Positions 17,956 through 25,514 of a stretch of DNA of 64,000 nt are shown here, in pieces (the stretch's first letter is position 1; each line of letters opens with the position of its first letter). The DNA is from Pseudomonas sivasensis (GTDB lineage: Bacteria > Pseudomonadota > Gammaproteobacteria > Pseudomonadales > Pseudomonadaceae). Where the stretch lies: NCBI RefSeq assembly GCF_013778505.1, contig NZ_JAAOWU010000001.1, forward strand, positions 706,237 through 770,236, given 5' to 3'. Both the position numbers and the translations under genes were made by a program. Below the pieces are notes generated by a model. That model did not search any database. It saw only the letters and a list, made by a program, of their open reading frames with translations, and had not been told where the DNA came from.

Positions 17956-19016
17956 GTCATGGGCCTCGGCTCACCGGAAAACCGTAAGGGGCCACGCACG
18001 GCTCGGTCCAACTCACCGATCAGCGTCAAAAGAATCTGCAGGGACTCCTGACGGACCCGCTTGTCGGGCCACAAGGCCAAGGGCAACTGCTGAAACAGCG
18101 GGTAGAGCGCATTGAGGGATGCCATTTGTCGGTCAACCGGACCGCCACCCAAATCGTTTCCCAACCGCAGCATTTCATCGACAGAGATACCGCCGCCGGC
18201 GTACCCCAGTATGCGTTGCAGCAAGCTCACGGCGTCATGCTCAATACTCAAACGCTGGATCAACGTGTGACAACCGGATAACACCGCGCTCAACTGCCCG
18301 CAGCTTTGCAGACCCAGCAGCAAAGTGCGCAACAAAGGTGTGGGCATTGACGACACCAGGGCCGCCAGATCATCCGCCAAGGCCTTACGCATCGCGTTGA
18401 GCACGTCGCGAAACCGCTCGCCACCGTAATCACCCAGCAAAGCCTGCATCATGGTTGCCAAGGACTGGCGCGTGACCACACTGGCGTAGTAAAGCTGGCG
18501 CAGTTTCTGGCGCTCATGCGGGTCGGCCACAGCTGCCTGCAACGCCGTAGCAATGTTCAGGCCTGCCTGAATTTCCCCTTTGAACCGGAGTTGCAGCTGG
18601 GCAATGGCATCGCGTGCCAATGCAGCCTCGGACGGACGCACTTCGCTGTCTGCCTGGGCCGTCACGTAGTTGAGCACTACGAACGCACGTGCTGGGTCAC
18701 CTCCCGCGAGGCTGACCAATTCCTCAGTACTGACGCTCTTGCGCAACTGCTCAATGATGCTTCGTGAAATGGAAGCCATGCTCTTCTGGGCCGGATGGCC
18801 CAACTGATTATAAAGCTGCACAAGCTGCTCAACCGGGGACACACGCAACCCCATCTTCCGCCCGCTCAGCGCCCGGCTATTGAGCTCCACCTCCTGATTG
18901 AAAATATGTCCCATCTCATCAACGCCCTTCGCGGGCACAGGCACTGAGGAGGGGCTGGTAACCGCTTGATCCAAGGGGCGGATTGTTTGCACATCGTTGT
19001 TGGATTCAACTTTCAT
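17952..19016 (-). CDS. rspJ: Type III gatekeeper RspJ (HrpJ/SctW)
   Basis: The product has about 354 residues, soluble and mostly helical, with a YopN/HrpJ-like N-terminal half (residues about 60-260) and a C-terminal TyeA-like segment (LLTLIGELDRAVRGPLRF). SctW proteins control the order in which translocators and effectors leave and are often secreted themselves. First gene of the minus-strand operon, it lies about 33 bases downstream of a good hrp box. The ATG at 19016 is preferred; a GTG at 19022 would add two residues. There is no clear ribosome site. Confidence 0.88.
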   Translation of the reverse strand: MKVESNNDVQTIRPLDQAVTSPSSVPVPAKGVDEMGHIFNQEVELNSRALSGRKMGLRVSPVEQLVQLYNQLGHPAQKSMASISRSIIEQLRKSVSTEELVSLAGGDPARAFVVLNYVTAQADSEVRPSEAALARDAIAQLQLRFKGEIQAGLNIATALQAAVADPHERQKLRQLYYASVVTRQSLATMMQALLGDYGGERFRDVLNAMRKALADDLAALVSSMPTPLLRTLLLGLQSCGQLSAVLSGCHTLIQRLSIEHDAVSLLQRILGYAGGGISVDEMLRLGNDLGGGPVDRQMASLNALYPLFQQLPLALWPDKRVRQESLQILLTLIGELDRAVRGPLRFSGEPRPMT

Positions 19017-19048
19017 GGGCACGCCAGTACAGGGAGAGAGTGTGTCCC

Positions 19049-19077
19049 TCTGTGGCAGTGCCTATGCATACGGTTCC
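19049..19077 (-). promoter_or_regulatory. hrp box (RspL promoter) for the rspJ operon
   Basis: Read on the minus strand, GGAACC and CCACAGA are separated by 16 bases, a full match to GGAACC-N15/16-CCACNNA. It is placed to transcribe rspJ through rscU. Confidence 0.9.
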
Positions 19078-19211
19078 ATCGAAATCTGATCGCACACAGC
19101 GTGTGAAAAAATTTGCACGAGCCTTCCGTGCTCCATGCAAAGTACTGCGTGAAATCGTCACGATTCAAAATATTTATATAAATAAATCAATAACTTACGA
19201 TTTTTTTCTTT

Positions 19212-19227
19212 TGGCACAGGGAGTGCT
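19212..19227 (+). promoter_or_regulatory. Sigma-54 (-24/-12) promoter of rspL
   Basis: TGGCACAGGGAGTGCT has GG and GC dinucleotides exactly ten bases apart, matching the sigma-54 consensus TGGCAC-N5-TTGC with one core mismatch. It lies about 53 bases upstream of the rspL start. It is the expected target of the RspR activator encoded at the other end of the cluster. Confidence 0.85.
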
Positions 19228-19279
19228 AAAGGGTGCTGTCGACTCCCGCTCGACTGCGTCTACCCTAAGGAAAAAAATC

Positions 19280-19831
19280 ATGAATATCCCTATCGGAGCT
19301 TTAGCTCAGCTCGTTGGCAGCTCACCTCAATTCATGCTTCACCTGACAGACGACCAGCAAAAAAAACTCAAACGTTTCATTCACAAGCGCGTACTCAATC
19401 CGGAAGATGCGGATGATCTTCTGCAACTCACGTACCTGGAAGCCTGGCGCAACCGCGAGCGATTCTGCGGGAATGCTTCGCTTAGCACCTGGATGTGCGG
19501 CATCGCACAGAACCTGATCCGCAATCACTTCAGGCGCATGTACGCCAAACCCGTACATTGCGAATTTGATGAGTCGTTGTGGCATGGCCACGAGGAAACC
19601 AACAACCTGGATTGGGAATTTGAGATCAACCGCCGCTTGGAGAACACGCTGAGCGCCATCGACCACTTGCCGACGGAAATGCGAAAGACGATGTACGCCT
19701 CGCTGGAAACCGACGGCAGTTACCAGGATACGGCCAACGTATTGGATATCCCTATCGGCACCGTTCGCTCCCGTCTGTCGCGTGCACGCGAACAGCTCAA
19801 GCGCGCCACCCACAACCCTTTTCAACCTTAA
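19280..19831 (+). CDS. rspL: ECF sigma factor RspL (HrpL)
   Basis: The 183-residue ECF sigma factor is close to HrpL length (about 184). Region 2 (LLQLTYLEAWRNRERFCG, STWMCGIAQNLIRNHFRR) binds core polymerase and the -10; the region 4 helix-turn-helix (IPIGTVRSRLSRAREQLKR) binds the -35 element. The frame is open far upstream, but the ATG at 19280 follows AAGGA and lies downstream of the sigma-54 promoter. RspL should read the two hrp boxes found here and any effector promoters elsewhere. No anti-sigma gene is adjacent, as usual for HrpL. Confidence 0.95.
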   Translation: MNIPIGALAQLVGSSPQFMLHLTDDQQKKLKRFIHKRVLNPEDADDLLQLTYLEAWRNRERFCGNASLSTWMCGIAQNLIRNHFRRMYAKPVHCEFDESLWHGHEETNNLDWEFEINRRLENTLSAIDHLPTEMRKTMYASLETDGSYQDTANVLDIPIGTVRSRLSRAREQLKRATHNPFQP

Positions 19832-19882
19832 ATCTGGCTGACTAGCCAAACGTTGGGCGACAGGGATATTTGCCCAACCGAA

Positions 19883-20071
19883 TCAGACCTCTTGCATGCG
19901 CGCAAGAAAGAGCGCCAACCTCCCAAACAGCGCAAAGACCGAGCCCAGTGTGTAAACCCACTTGATGTCATGAGCATCCGCCCGGTGTCCCAGCAGCGCC
20001 GCCATTCCGGTAAAACCAAACATCCGCCCGAGCAATCCCCCGGCAATCATCCGCACGTTGCCCAGCCCCAT
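19883..20071 (-). CDS. Possible small membrane protein, unknown
   Basis: An open frame on the minus strand encodes about 62 residues from the ATG at 20071. It has two hydrophobic segments (GGLLGRMFGFTGMAALLG and YTLGSVFALFGRLALFLARM) separated by a His/Arg/Asp-rich turn. The frame stays open and hydrophobic upstream of that ATG (WLAVGGVYTGMG), so the true start might be an unusual codon nearer 20120. No ribosome site decides this. It fills the space between rspL and the tRNA gene. I do not recognise the family, and it could be a remnant or a chance frame. Confidence 0.35.
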   Translation of the reverse strand: MGLGNVRMIAGGLLGRMFGFTGMAALLGHRADAHDIKWVYTLGSVFALFGRLALFLARMQEV

Positions 20072-20197
20072 ACCTGTGTAGACGCCGCCTACGGCCAGCC
20101 AACACGGCCATTTTCGATAAACAATTGAAAGCGTAGAAAAAATCTTAATAAAAATGCTTGACGCATTCCCGTTCTGCGCGAATAATGCGCGCCACTT

Positions 20198-20274
20198 GGC
20201 TACATAGCTCAGTTGGTTAGAGCATAGCATTCATAATGCTGGGGTCCGGGGTTCAAGTCCCTGTGTAGCCACCA
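20198..20274 (+). tRNA. tRNA-Met (CAT), elongator type
   Basis: The 77-base cloverleaf has acceptor GGCTACA paired with TGTAGCC, an encoded CCA end, D-arm AGCTCAGTTGGTTAGAGC, anticodon loop TTCATAA (anticodon CAT) and T-arm GGTTCAAGTCC. The GGCTAC...GTAGCC acceptor resembles the elongator Met tRNA of E. coli (metT), not initiator tRNA (which lacks the first base pair) nor the usual tRNA-Ile2. Confidence 0.95.
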
Positions 20275-20280
20275 AGTACT

Positions 20281-20314
20281 AAAAACGGCTTACCGAAAGG
20301 TAGGCCGTTTTTTT
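20281..20314 (+). terminator. Terminator after tRNA-Met
   Basis: The hairpin AACGGCTTACC-GAAA-GGTAGGCCGTT, with one G-U pair and a tight GAAA loop, is followed by seven T residues. It begins seven bases after the CCA end and clearly terminates the tRNA transcript. Confidence 0.92.
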
Positions 20315-20395
20315 ATGCCTGTAGAAAAGTGCTGAGGCATACTCGCAACGGTCTACCTCCACGACGCGGCGCTGAACCCCACAGGACATCCCTTC

Positions 20396-21229
20396 ATGAG
20401 CCTTGATGTGTTCGTAATCATCATGCTGGGCGCTGCGCTGCATGCCACGTGGAATGCAGTGGTCAAGGGGGGTGACGACAAGCTGCTGACCACGTGCATG
20501 ATCGCGTCCTTCGCTTCACTGATCGCGCTGGCGGTCATTCCGTTCCTGGCAGTGCCTGCGACGCAAAGCTGGCCCTTCATCGGCGCGTCGGTGATATTCC
20601 AGGTGCTGTATTTCGTACTGGTCGCCTCGACCTACCGCGTTGCCGACATGAGCCAGACCTACCCGATCATGCGGGGCACCGCGCCGTTGCTGGTGGCGAC
20701 GGCGAGCTTAGGGCTGCTGTCCGAATCCTTGTCCGCATTTGCCTGGCTCGGCATTGCCGTGATCTGCATCGGTATTTTGAGCATGGCAGCAGCCCCTTCA
20801 GCCGGTCAGCGTAAAGGGATACTCCTTGCGCTGCTTAACGCGGCTGTCATCGCGGGCTACACCCTCATCGACGGAATAGGTGTGCGCAAATCCGGCGCCC
20901 CAGCGGCCTACACGTTGTGGATATTCCTGTTGACCGGCATCCCACTCGGCGCATGGGCATTGGCCCGCCGTCGACGCGAATTCAGCCGCTATCTGGCGCG
21001 TCACTGGCGCCCCGGCGTGATAGGTGGCTTCGGAACCGTCGCGTCCTATGGCCTGGCGCTGTGGGCTATGACCGCGGCCCCCATTGCCACGGTTGCGGCG
21101 CTCAGGGAGACCTCGATTCTGTTTGGCGTGGTGATCTCGGCGCTGGTGCTCAAAGAGCAGTTGACCCGCGCCCGCATCGTGGCCGCGTGCATCATTGCCG
21201 CCGGGGCGATGGTGTTGCGACTGGGCTGA
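20396..21229 (+). CDS. EamA/DMT-family membrane permease
   Basis: The 277-residue protein has ten predicted membrane segments in two five-helix halves, the drug/metabolite transporter layout. Family-like stretches include HATWNAVVKGGDDK in the first half and APIATVAALRETSILFGVVI in the second. An AGGA ribosome site precedes the ATG. Substrates of this family are metabolites, amino acids or drugs and cannot be told from sequence. It stands alone between the tRNA-Met terminator and the iron-signalling genes, with no regulator attached. Confidence 0.88.
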   Translation: MSLDVFVIIMLGAALHATWNAVVKGGDDKLLTTCMIASFASLIALAVIPFLAVPATQSWPFIGASVIFQVLYFVLVASTYRVADMSQTYPIMRGTAPLLVATASLGLLSESLSAFAWLGIAVICIGILSMAAAPSAGQRKGILLALLNAAVIAGYTLIDGIGVRKSGAPAAYTLWIFLLTGIPLGAWALARRRREFSRYLARHWRPGVIGGFGTVASYGLALWAMTAAPIATVAALRETSILFGVVISALVLKEQLTRARIVAACIIAAGAMVLRLG

Positions 21230-21263
21230 CGCGTAGACAAACAAATCTTCCATCACCCTATCA

Positions 21264-21282
21264 AATGAGACAGCTTCTCATT
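21264..21282 (+). promoter_or_regulatory. Fur box upstream of fecI-like gene
   Basis: AATGAGACAGCTTCTCATT is a 19-base inverted repeat (arms AATGAGA and TCTCATT) closely resembling Pseudomonas Fur boxes. It ends 46 bases upstream of the sigma factor start, so iron-replete Fur should repress the whole signalling set. Confidence 0.8.
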
Positions 21283-21328
21283 AGTATGCCCGCTATCCGC
21301 GCAATGCAGCATCAAGGTATCAGGGGCC

Positions 21329-21856
21329 ATGGAGACAGGGACGCCAGGGGATCAGGAAAAACTCAGCGCCGTTTTCATCGGGCAGCGCAGTGCGTTAATC
21401 CGTATGCTGTCGCGCGTCGTCGGCTGTTCGAGCCAGGCGGAGGACTTGGCCCAGGAAACCTATCTGAAGGTAGCTAAGGCGCTGTACACCCGCCCGATCG
21501 AACACTTGAAGCCGTTTCTTTATCAAACTGCGCAGTATCTGGCCTTTGATCATTTGCGCAGTGTGCGCAGTAAAAGGCGCTACGAGTGCCACTTGGCCGA
21601 AAGCCTGGTTGTCGAGGTGCCCACAATGGCACCCGGACCGGAGAGCCAGGCTCAGGGCCAGCAGCAACTGCAGCGGTTTCAACAGGTGCTCGCTACCTTG
21701 CCCAAACGCCAGCAACAAATCCTGGTATTGCATCGACTGCACGACCTGTCCCAAGGCGAGATCGCCCAGCGCCTGCAGGTGTCGTTGAGTACGGTGGAAA
21801 AAGACCTGCGCCAAGCCCTCACTGCCTGCGTCAAGCAAACGACCTACCATGATTGA
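21329..21856 (+). CDS. Iron-starvation ECF sigma factor (FecI-like)
   Basis: The 175-residue group IV sigma factor has region 2 (SQAEDLAQETYLKVAKAL, FLYQTAQYLAFDHLRSVRS) and region 4 (RLQVSLSTVEKDLRQALTAC). An AGGGG ribosome site and a Fur box lie upstream. Its 3' end overlaps the FecR-like gene by eight bases, and a STN-domain receptor follows, so this is a cell-surface signalling set. When the receptor binds its ferri-siderophore, FecR releases the sigma factor to transcribe the receptor gene. The siderophore is not identifiable from the sequence. Confidence 0.93.
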   Translation: METGTPGDQEKLSAVFIGQRSALIRMLSRVVGCSSQAEDLAQETYLKVAKALYTRPIEHLKPFLYQTAQYLAFDHLRSVRSKRRYECHLAESLVVEVPTMAPGPESQAQGQQQLQRFQQVLATLPKRQQQILVLHRLHDLSQGEIAQRLQVSLSTVEKDLRQALTACVKQTTYHD

Positions 21857-22805
21857 CCGTCCCGTCATTCCCGAAGCAGTACGTGAGCAGGCGGCTGATT
21901 GGTTCGCCCTGCGCGATGAAAGTGCGCGCAACCTCATCACCCGTCAGCGCTTTGAGCAGTGGCGCGCGGCCGATCCCCTGCACGCCACCGCCTATGCCGA
22001 AGTGGAGACGCTGTGGGAAAACCGCGCCTTCGAACAAGCCTTGAAAGACCTCGCCGTCGACCTTGAATTGCCCCCTTCCCCGGTAACCACCAAGCCTCCC
22101 AAGACACGTTTTGTGGCTGCCGCCGCGACCCTGTTGCTCGCACTGGGCATCGGTTGGATGGCCGACGTGCCGATGCGCCTGCAAGCCGATCACATGACCG
22201 ACGTCGCGCAGCTGGAACGCTTTGACCTGGAAGATGGCTCTCACATCGTGCTGGGCAGCCACAGCGCAATCAGCACCACCTTCGACGGCGCCCAGCGGCG
22301 CATCAAGCTATTGCGTGGCGAGCTCTACGTCGAGGCCGCCCACGACTCTAAACGCCCACTGAGCATCGAGACCAACGAGGCCAGCGTGACCGTGGTCGGC
22401 ACGCAATTCAGCGTCAGCCAGCGAGACTCGGAGGTCACTGTCGCCGTGCGCGAAGGCCAGGTGCGCTTCGCCAACCGCAAGGGCGAGCAGAGCCTGCTGC
22501 AGGCGGGTAACTGGCAACAGCTACGAGATGGTCAACTGCAACCGCTGTCCCTGGAAGGCAGTGAACGGCAGATGGCCTGGATCAACGGGCGACTGTCATT
22601 CCAGAACGCGCCACTGGTGCAGGTGCTGAAAGAGATCCAGCGTTACTACCCGGCGCCGATCCTGTTATTCAACGATGCCGCCGCCGGTGAGCGGGTCAGC
22701 GGGAATTACCAGTTGGACGATCCCCTGGCGATCGTACAGGCGTTGAGTAAAGTCACGTCCACCCACGCCCAGCGACTGCCCGGTGGCATCCTGGTGATTC
22801 GCTGA
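21849..22805 (+). CDS. FecR-like anti-sigma regulator
   Basis: The 318-residue protein has a cytoplasmic N-terminal domain with the DUF4880-type start (QAADWFALRDESARN, FEQWRAADPLHATAYAEVE). One membrane segment lies near residues 83-100 (RFVAAAATLLLALGIG), then the periplasmic FecR domain (VVGTQFSVSQRDSEVTVAVREGQV cut here to its pattern) and a C-terminal STN/DUF4974-like region. It should receive the signal from the receptor's N-terminal domain and hold or activate the FecI-like sigma factor. Translation is coupled to the sigma gene by overlap. Confidence 0.94.
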   Translation: MIDRPVIPEAVREQAADWFALRDESARNLITRQRFEQWRAADPLHATAYAEVETLWENRAFEQALKDLAVDLELPPSPVTTKPPKTRFVAAAATLLLALGIGWMADVPMRLQADHMTDVAQLERFDLEDGSHIVLGSHSAISTTFDGAQRRIKLLRGELYVEAAHDSKRPLSIETNEASVTVVGTQFSVSQRDSEVTVAVREGQVRFANRKGEQSLLQAGNWQQLRDGQLQPLSLEGSERQMAWINGRLSFQNAPLVQVLKEIQRYYPAPILLFNDAAAGERVSGNYQLDDPLAIVQALSKVTSTHAQRLPGGILVIR

Positions 22806-22820
22806 CACAGAGCCCCCGAT

Positions 22821-22851
22821 ACCTTCGAAAAGTTTTACGGCTTTCGAAGGT
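22821..22851 (+). repeat. Perfect 10-bp stem-loop between fecR-like and receptor genes
   Basis: ACCTTCGAAA and TTTCGAAGGT pair perfectly across an 11-base loop, 15 bases after the FecR stop. There is no T-run, so it is a weak terminator at best; it may separate the regulator mRNA from the receptor mRNA or carry a factor site. The sigma-factor target promoter is expected just downstream, but I cannot define it. Confidence 0.45.
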
Positions 22852-22907
22852 TCAACCCGTCAAGAACTTTGCCTTTGCAAATCATTCCTATTTCTAACGG
22901 GGCTCAC

Positions 22908-25349
22908 ATGCACTTTCCAACACTCAATCCGACCCATGCCCGCAGCATGCTCGCGCTCGCCATCTGCCTGGCGTGCAGCCCGGCGGTTGCGGTGGAGCCA
23001 GCAGGCCAGCCAGCCACTCGCGAAGCGGCGGACACCCGCAGCTTCGCGATAGCGCGTCAGTCACTGGTCAATGCCCTGGATCAATTGAGTGTGCAGAGCG
23101 GGCTGCAAATTGCCTACGCGGCGGACCTCGCTCAGGGCGTCGAATCGCCCGGCGTCAGCGGCCGCATGACCGCCCTGGAAGCGCTGGCCCAACTGCTCAA
23201 AGGCACGCCCCTGAGCTTCGAGCCCAACGGCCCCAACGCGGTGATACTGAACCGCACCGAACAACCCGGCGCGGCCTTGCAACTGGGCACCACCACGGTG
23301 ATCAGCAACCAACTGGGCACCGTCACCGAAGGCACTGGCTCCTACACCCCGGGGACCATCGCCACGGCTACGCGCCTGGTACTGACGCCCCGGGAAACAC
23401 CACAGTCCATCAGCGTCGTCACGCGCCAGCACATGGATGACTTCGCCCTCGACAGCGTTGACGACGTGATGCGCCACACGCCCGGCATCACCGTTTCGGC
23501 CTACGACACCGACCGCAGCAACTACTATTCGCGCGGTTTCTCGATCAACAATTTCCAGTACGACGGCATCCCCTCGGCCGTGCGCAACGTGGCCTATTCG
23601 GCTGGCAACACCCTGAGCGACATGGCGATCTATGACCGTGTCGAAGTACTCAAAGGCGCCTCTGGCCTGCTCAGCGGCGCCGGTTCCCTGGGCGGCACCA
23701 TCAACCTGGTACGCAAGAAACCCACATCGGAATTCCTCGGCCATATCACCACAGCGGCGGGCACCTGGGATCACTACCGCACGGAAGTGGACGTCAGCGG
23801 CCCACTGACCGAAACCGGCAATGTGCGCGGGCGGGCGGTAGCGGCATATCAGGACAACAAGTCCTGGATCGACCGCTACTCCAACAAAAGCTCAGTGTTC
23901 TACGGCATCCTCGAATTCGATCTATCGCCCGACACCCTGCTCACCGTGGGCGCCGATTATCAGGACAGCAAACCCAAAGGTTCGACCTGGTCCGGCAGTT
24001 TCCCGCTGTTCAACTATTCGGGTGCGCTCAACGACGCCAAGCGGTCTTTCAGTAATGCCACCGACTGGAGCAGTTGGCAGCAATACACCCGCACGGTGTT
24101 CGCGAACCTGGAGCACGACCTCGGCGACGGCTGGGTCACCAAGCTGCAACTGGACCACAAGCTCAATGGCTACGATGCCCAGATGGGTGCGATCCAGTTC
24201 TACCAGCCGGCAGCGGATGGCACTGCCGACATTAACGCCCAGCGCTACAAAGGCGAGACCACCAGCGATTCCGCCGACCTGTACCTCAGCGGTCCGTTCA
24301 ACTTCCTCGGTCGCGAACATGACCTGGTGGTCGGCGGCTCCATCAGCACCGCCCACTGGAAGGGCAAGGGCTATTGGGACGAAACCTTCCCCACGGCCAA
24401 CCTGGTCGACTACTTCAACTGGCACGGCAACCTGGCCAAGCCGGACTGGGGCGTGGCCTCACAAGTCATCGACGACACCATTCGCCAGACCGGCATGTAC
24501 GTCACCACCCGCTGGAACCTCACCGACGATCTGAAACTGTTGCTCGGCGGGCGCGTGGTCGACTACACCCTGACCGGCACCACCGACACCTACCGAGAGA
24601 CCGGGCGTTTCATTCCCTATGCCGGGGCCATCTATGACCTCACGGACAACCTGTCGGCCTATGTCAGCTACACCGATGTGTTCATGCCCCAGGAAAGCTA
24701 CAACCTCGACCGGAACCGCAAGCTGATCGACCCGGACGAAGGCGAGAACTACGAAGTGGGCCTCAAGGGCGAATTCCTCGACGGTCGCCTGAACGCCAGC
24801 CTGGCGTACTTCGAAGTCAAGGAAAGCAACCGCTCCCTGCCCGACGATGCATACAACAACCAGACCCCAACCCCGCCCAACTTTGCCTTCAAGGGCACCG
24901 ACGCGACGACCAAGGGCTATGAACTGGAACTGTCAGGCGAAATCGCCCCCGGCTGGCAGTTGCAGGGCGGCTACACCCACAAAGTGGTGCGCGACGATGC
25001 CGGCAAAAAAATCTCGACTTTCGAGCCCGAGGACCAGGTGAGCATGTTCACCATCTACAAGCTCGAGGGCGATCTGGACAAAGTCAGCGTCGGCGGTGGC
25101 CTGCGCTGGCAGAACACGGTGTGGCAGGACATCTACAACGGTCCCAAAGGAACGACGGACGCGTTTTCCCAGGAGTCCTACTGGGTGGTGGACTTGATGA
25201 CGCGCTACCAATTCACCAAAAACCTGTCGACGACGCTGAACCTGAATAACGTATTCGATAAGTACTACTACACCAACGTGGGTTTCTATAACTCCGCCAT
25301 CTACGGCGCGCCGCGTCACTTCATGCTGACCACCCGCTGGGACTTCTGA
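22908..25349 (+). CDS. TonB-dependent ferri-siderophore receptor with signalling domain
   Basis: The 813-residue outer membrane receptor has a signal peptide ending near SPAVAVEP and an N-terminal secretin/TonB (STN) signalling domain (FAIARQSLVNALDQLSVQSG). The plug domain (TPRETPQSISVVTRQHMDDF) follows, then a 22-strand barrel ending in the typical aromatic residue (TTRWDF). The STN domain marks it as a transducer working with the FecR/FecI pair upstream. Plug and barrel resemble receptors for hydroxamate or pyoverdine-type siderophores (FpvA/FoxA-like), but the ligand is not determined. The ATG at 22908 follows a GGGG site and is preferred over 22869. Confidence 0.95.
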   Translation: MHFPTLNPTHARSMLALAICLACSPAVAVEPAGQPATREAADTRSFAIARQSLVNALDQLSVQSGLQIAYAADLAQGVESPGVSGRMTALEALAQLLKGTPLSFEPNGPNAVILNRTEQPGAALQLGTTTVISNQLGTVTEGTGSYTPGTIATATRLVLTPRETPQSISVVTRQHMDDFALDSVDDVMRHTPGITVSAYDTDRSNYYSRGFSINNFQYDGIPSAVRNVAYSAGNTLSDMAIYDRVEVLKGASGLLSGAGSLGGTINLVRKKPTSEFLGHITTAAGTWDHYRTEVDVSGPLTETGNVRGRAVAAYQDNKSWIDRYSNKSSVFYGILEFDLSPDTLLTVGADYQDSKPKGSTWSGSFPLFNYSGALNDAKRSFSNATDWSSWQQYTRTVFANLEHDLGDGWVTKLQLDHKLNGYDAQMGAIQFYQPAADGTADINAQRYKGETTSDSADLYLSGPFNFLGREHDLVVGGSISTAHWKGKGYWDETFPTANLVDYFNWHGNLAKPDWGVASQVIDDTIRQTGMYVTTRWNLTDDLKLLLGGRVVDYTLTGTTDTYRETGRFIPYAGAIYDLTDNLSAYVSYTDVFMPQESYNLDRNRKLIDPDEGENYEVGLKGEFLDGRLNASLAYFEVKESNRSLPDDAYNNQTPTPPNFAFKGTDATTKGYELELSGEIAPGWQLQGGYTHKVVRDDAGKKISTFEPEDQVSMFTIYKLEGDLDKVSVGGGLRWQNTVWQDIYNGPKGTTDAFSQESYWVVDLMTRYQFTKNLSTTLNLNNVFDKYYYTNVGFYNSAIYGAPRHFMLTTRWDF

Positions 25350-25363
25350 TCACTTGAGCCACA

Positions 25364-25390
25364 CGGCCTATCCCAGGGTAGGCCGCTTTT
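25364..25390 (+). terminator. Terminator after the TonB-dependent receptor
   Basis: CGGCCTA and TAGGCCG pair across an eight-base loop and are followed by CTTTTG. It ends the receptor transcript 15 bases after its stop. Confidence 0.8.
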
Positions 25391-25514
25391 GACGCCCTCC
25401 TTTGCCACTGTTAGTGTCCCAGCCTCCCCACACACGGAGTGCTCACTGCGACGCACCTGTAAACCGCTGCCCCAAGGACAACAGATCATTCTCAAAATGA
25501 ACGGAGTTCAGCAC

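Noticed and set aside
19020..19279. N-terminal extension of the rspL frame upstream to 18983
   Set aside because: It covers the hrp box and the sigma-54 promoter and gives a protein far longer than HrpL.
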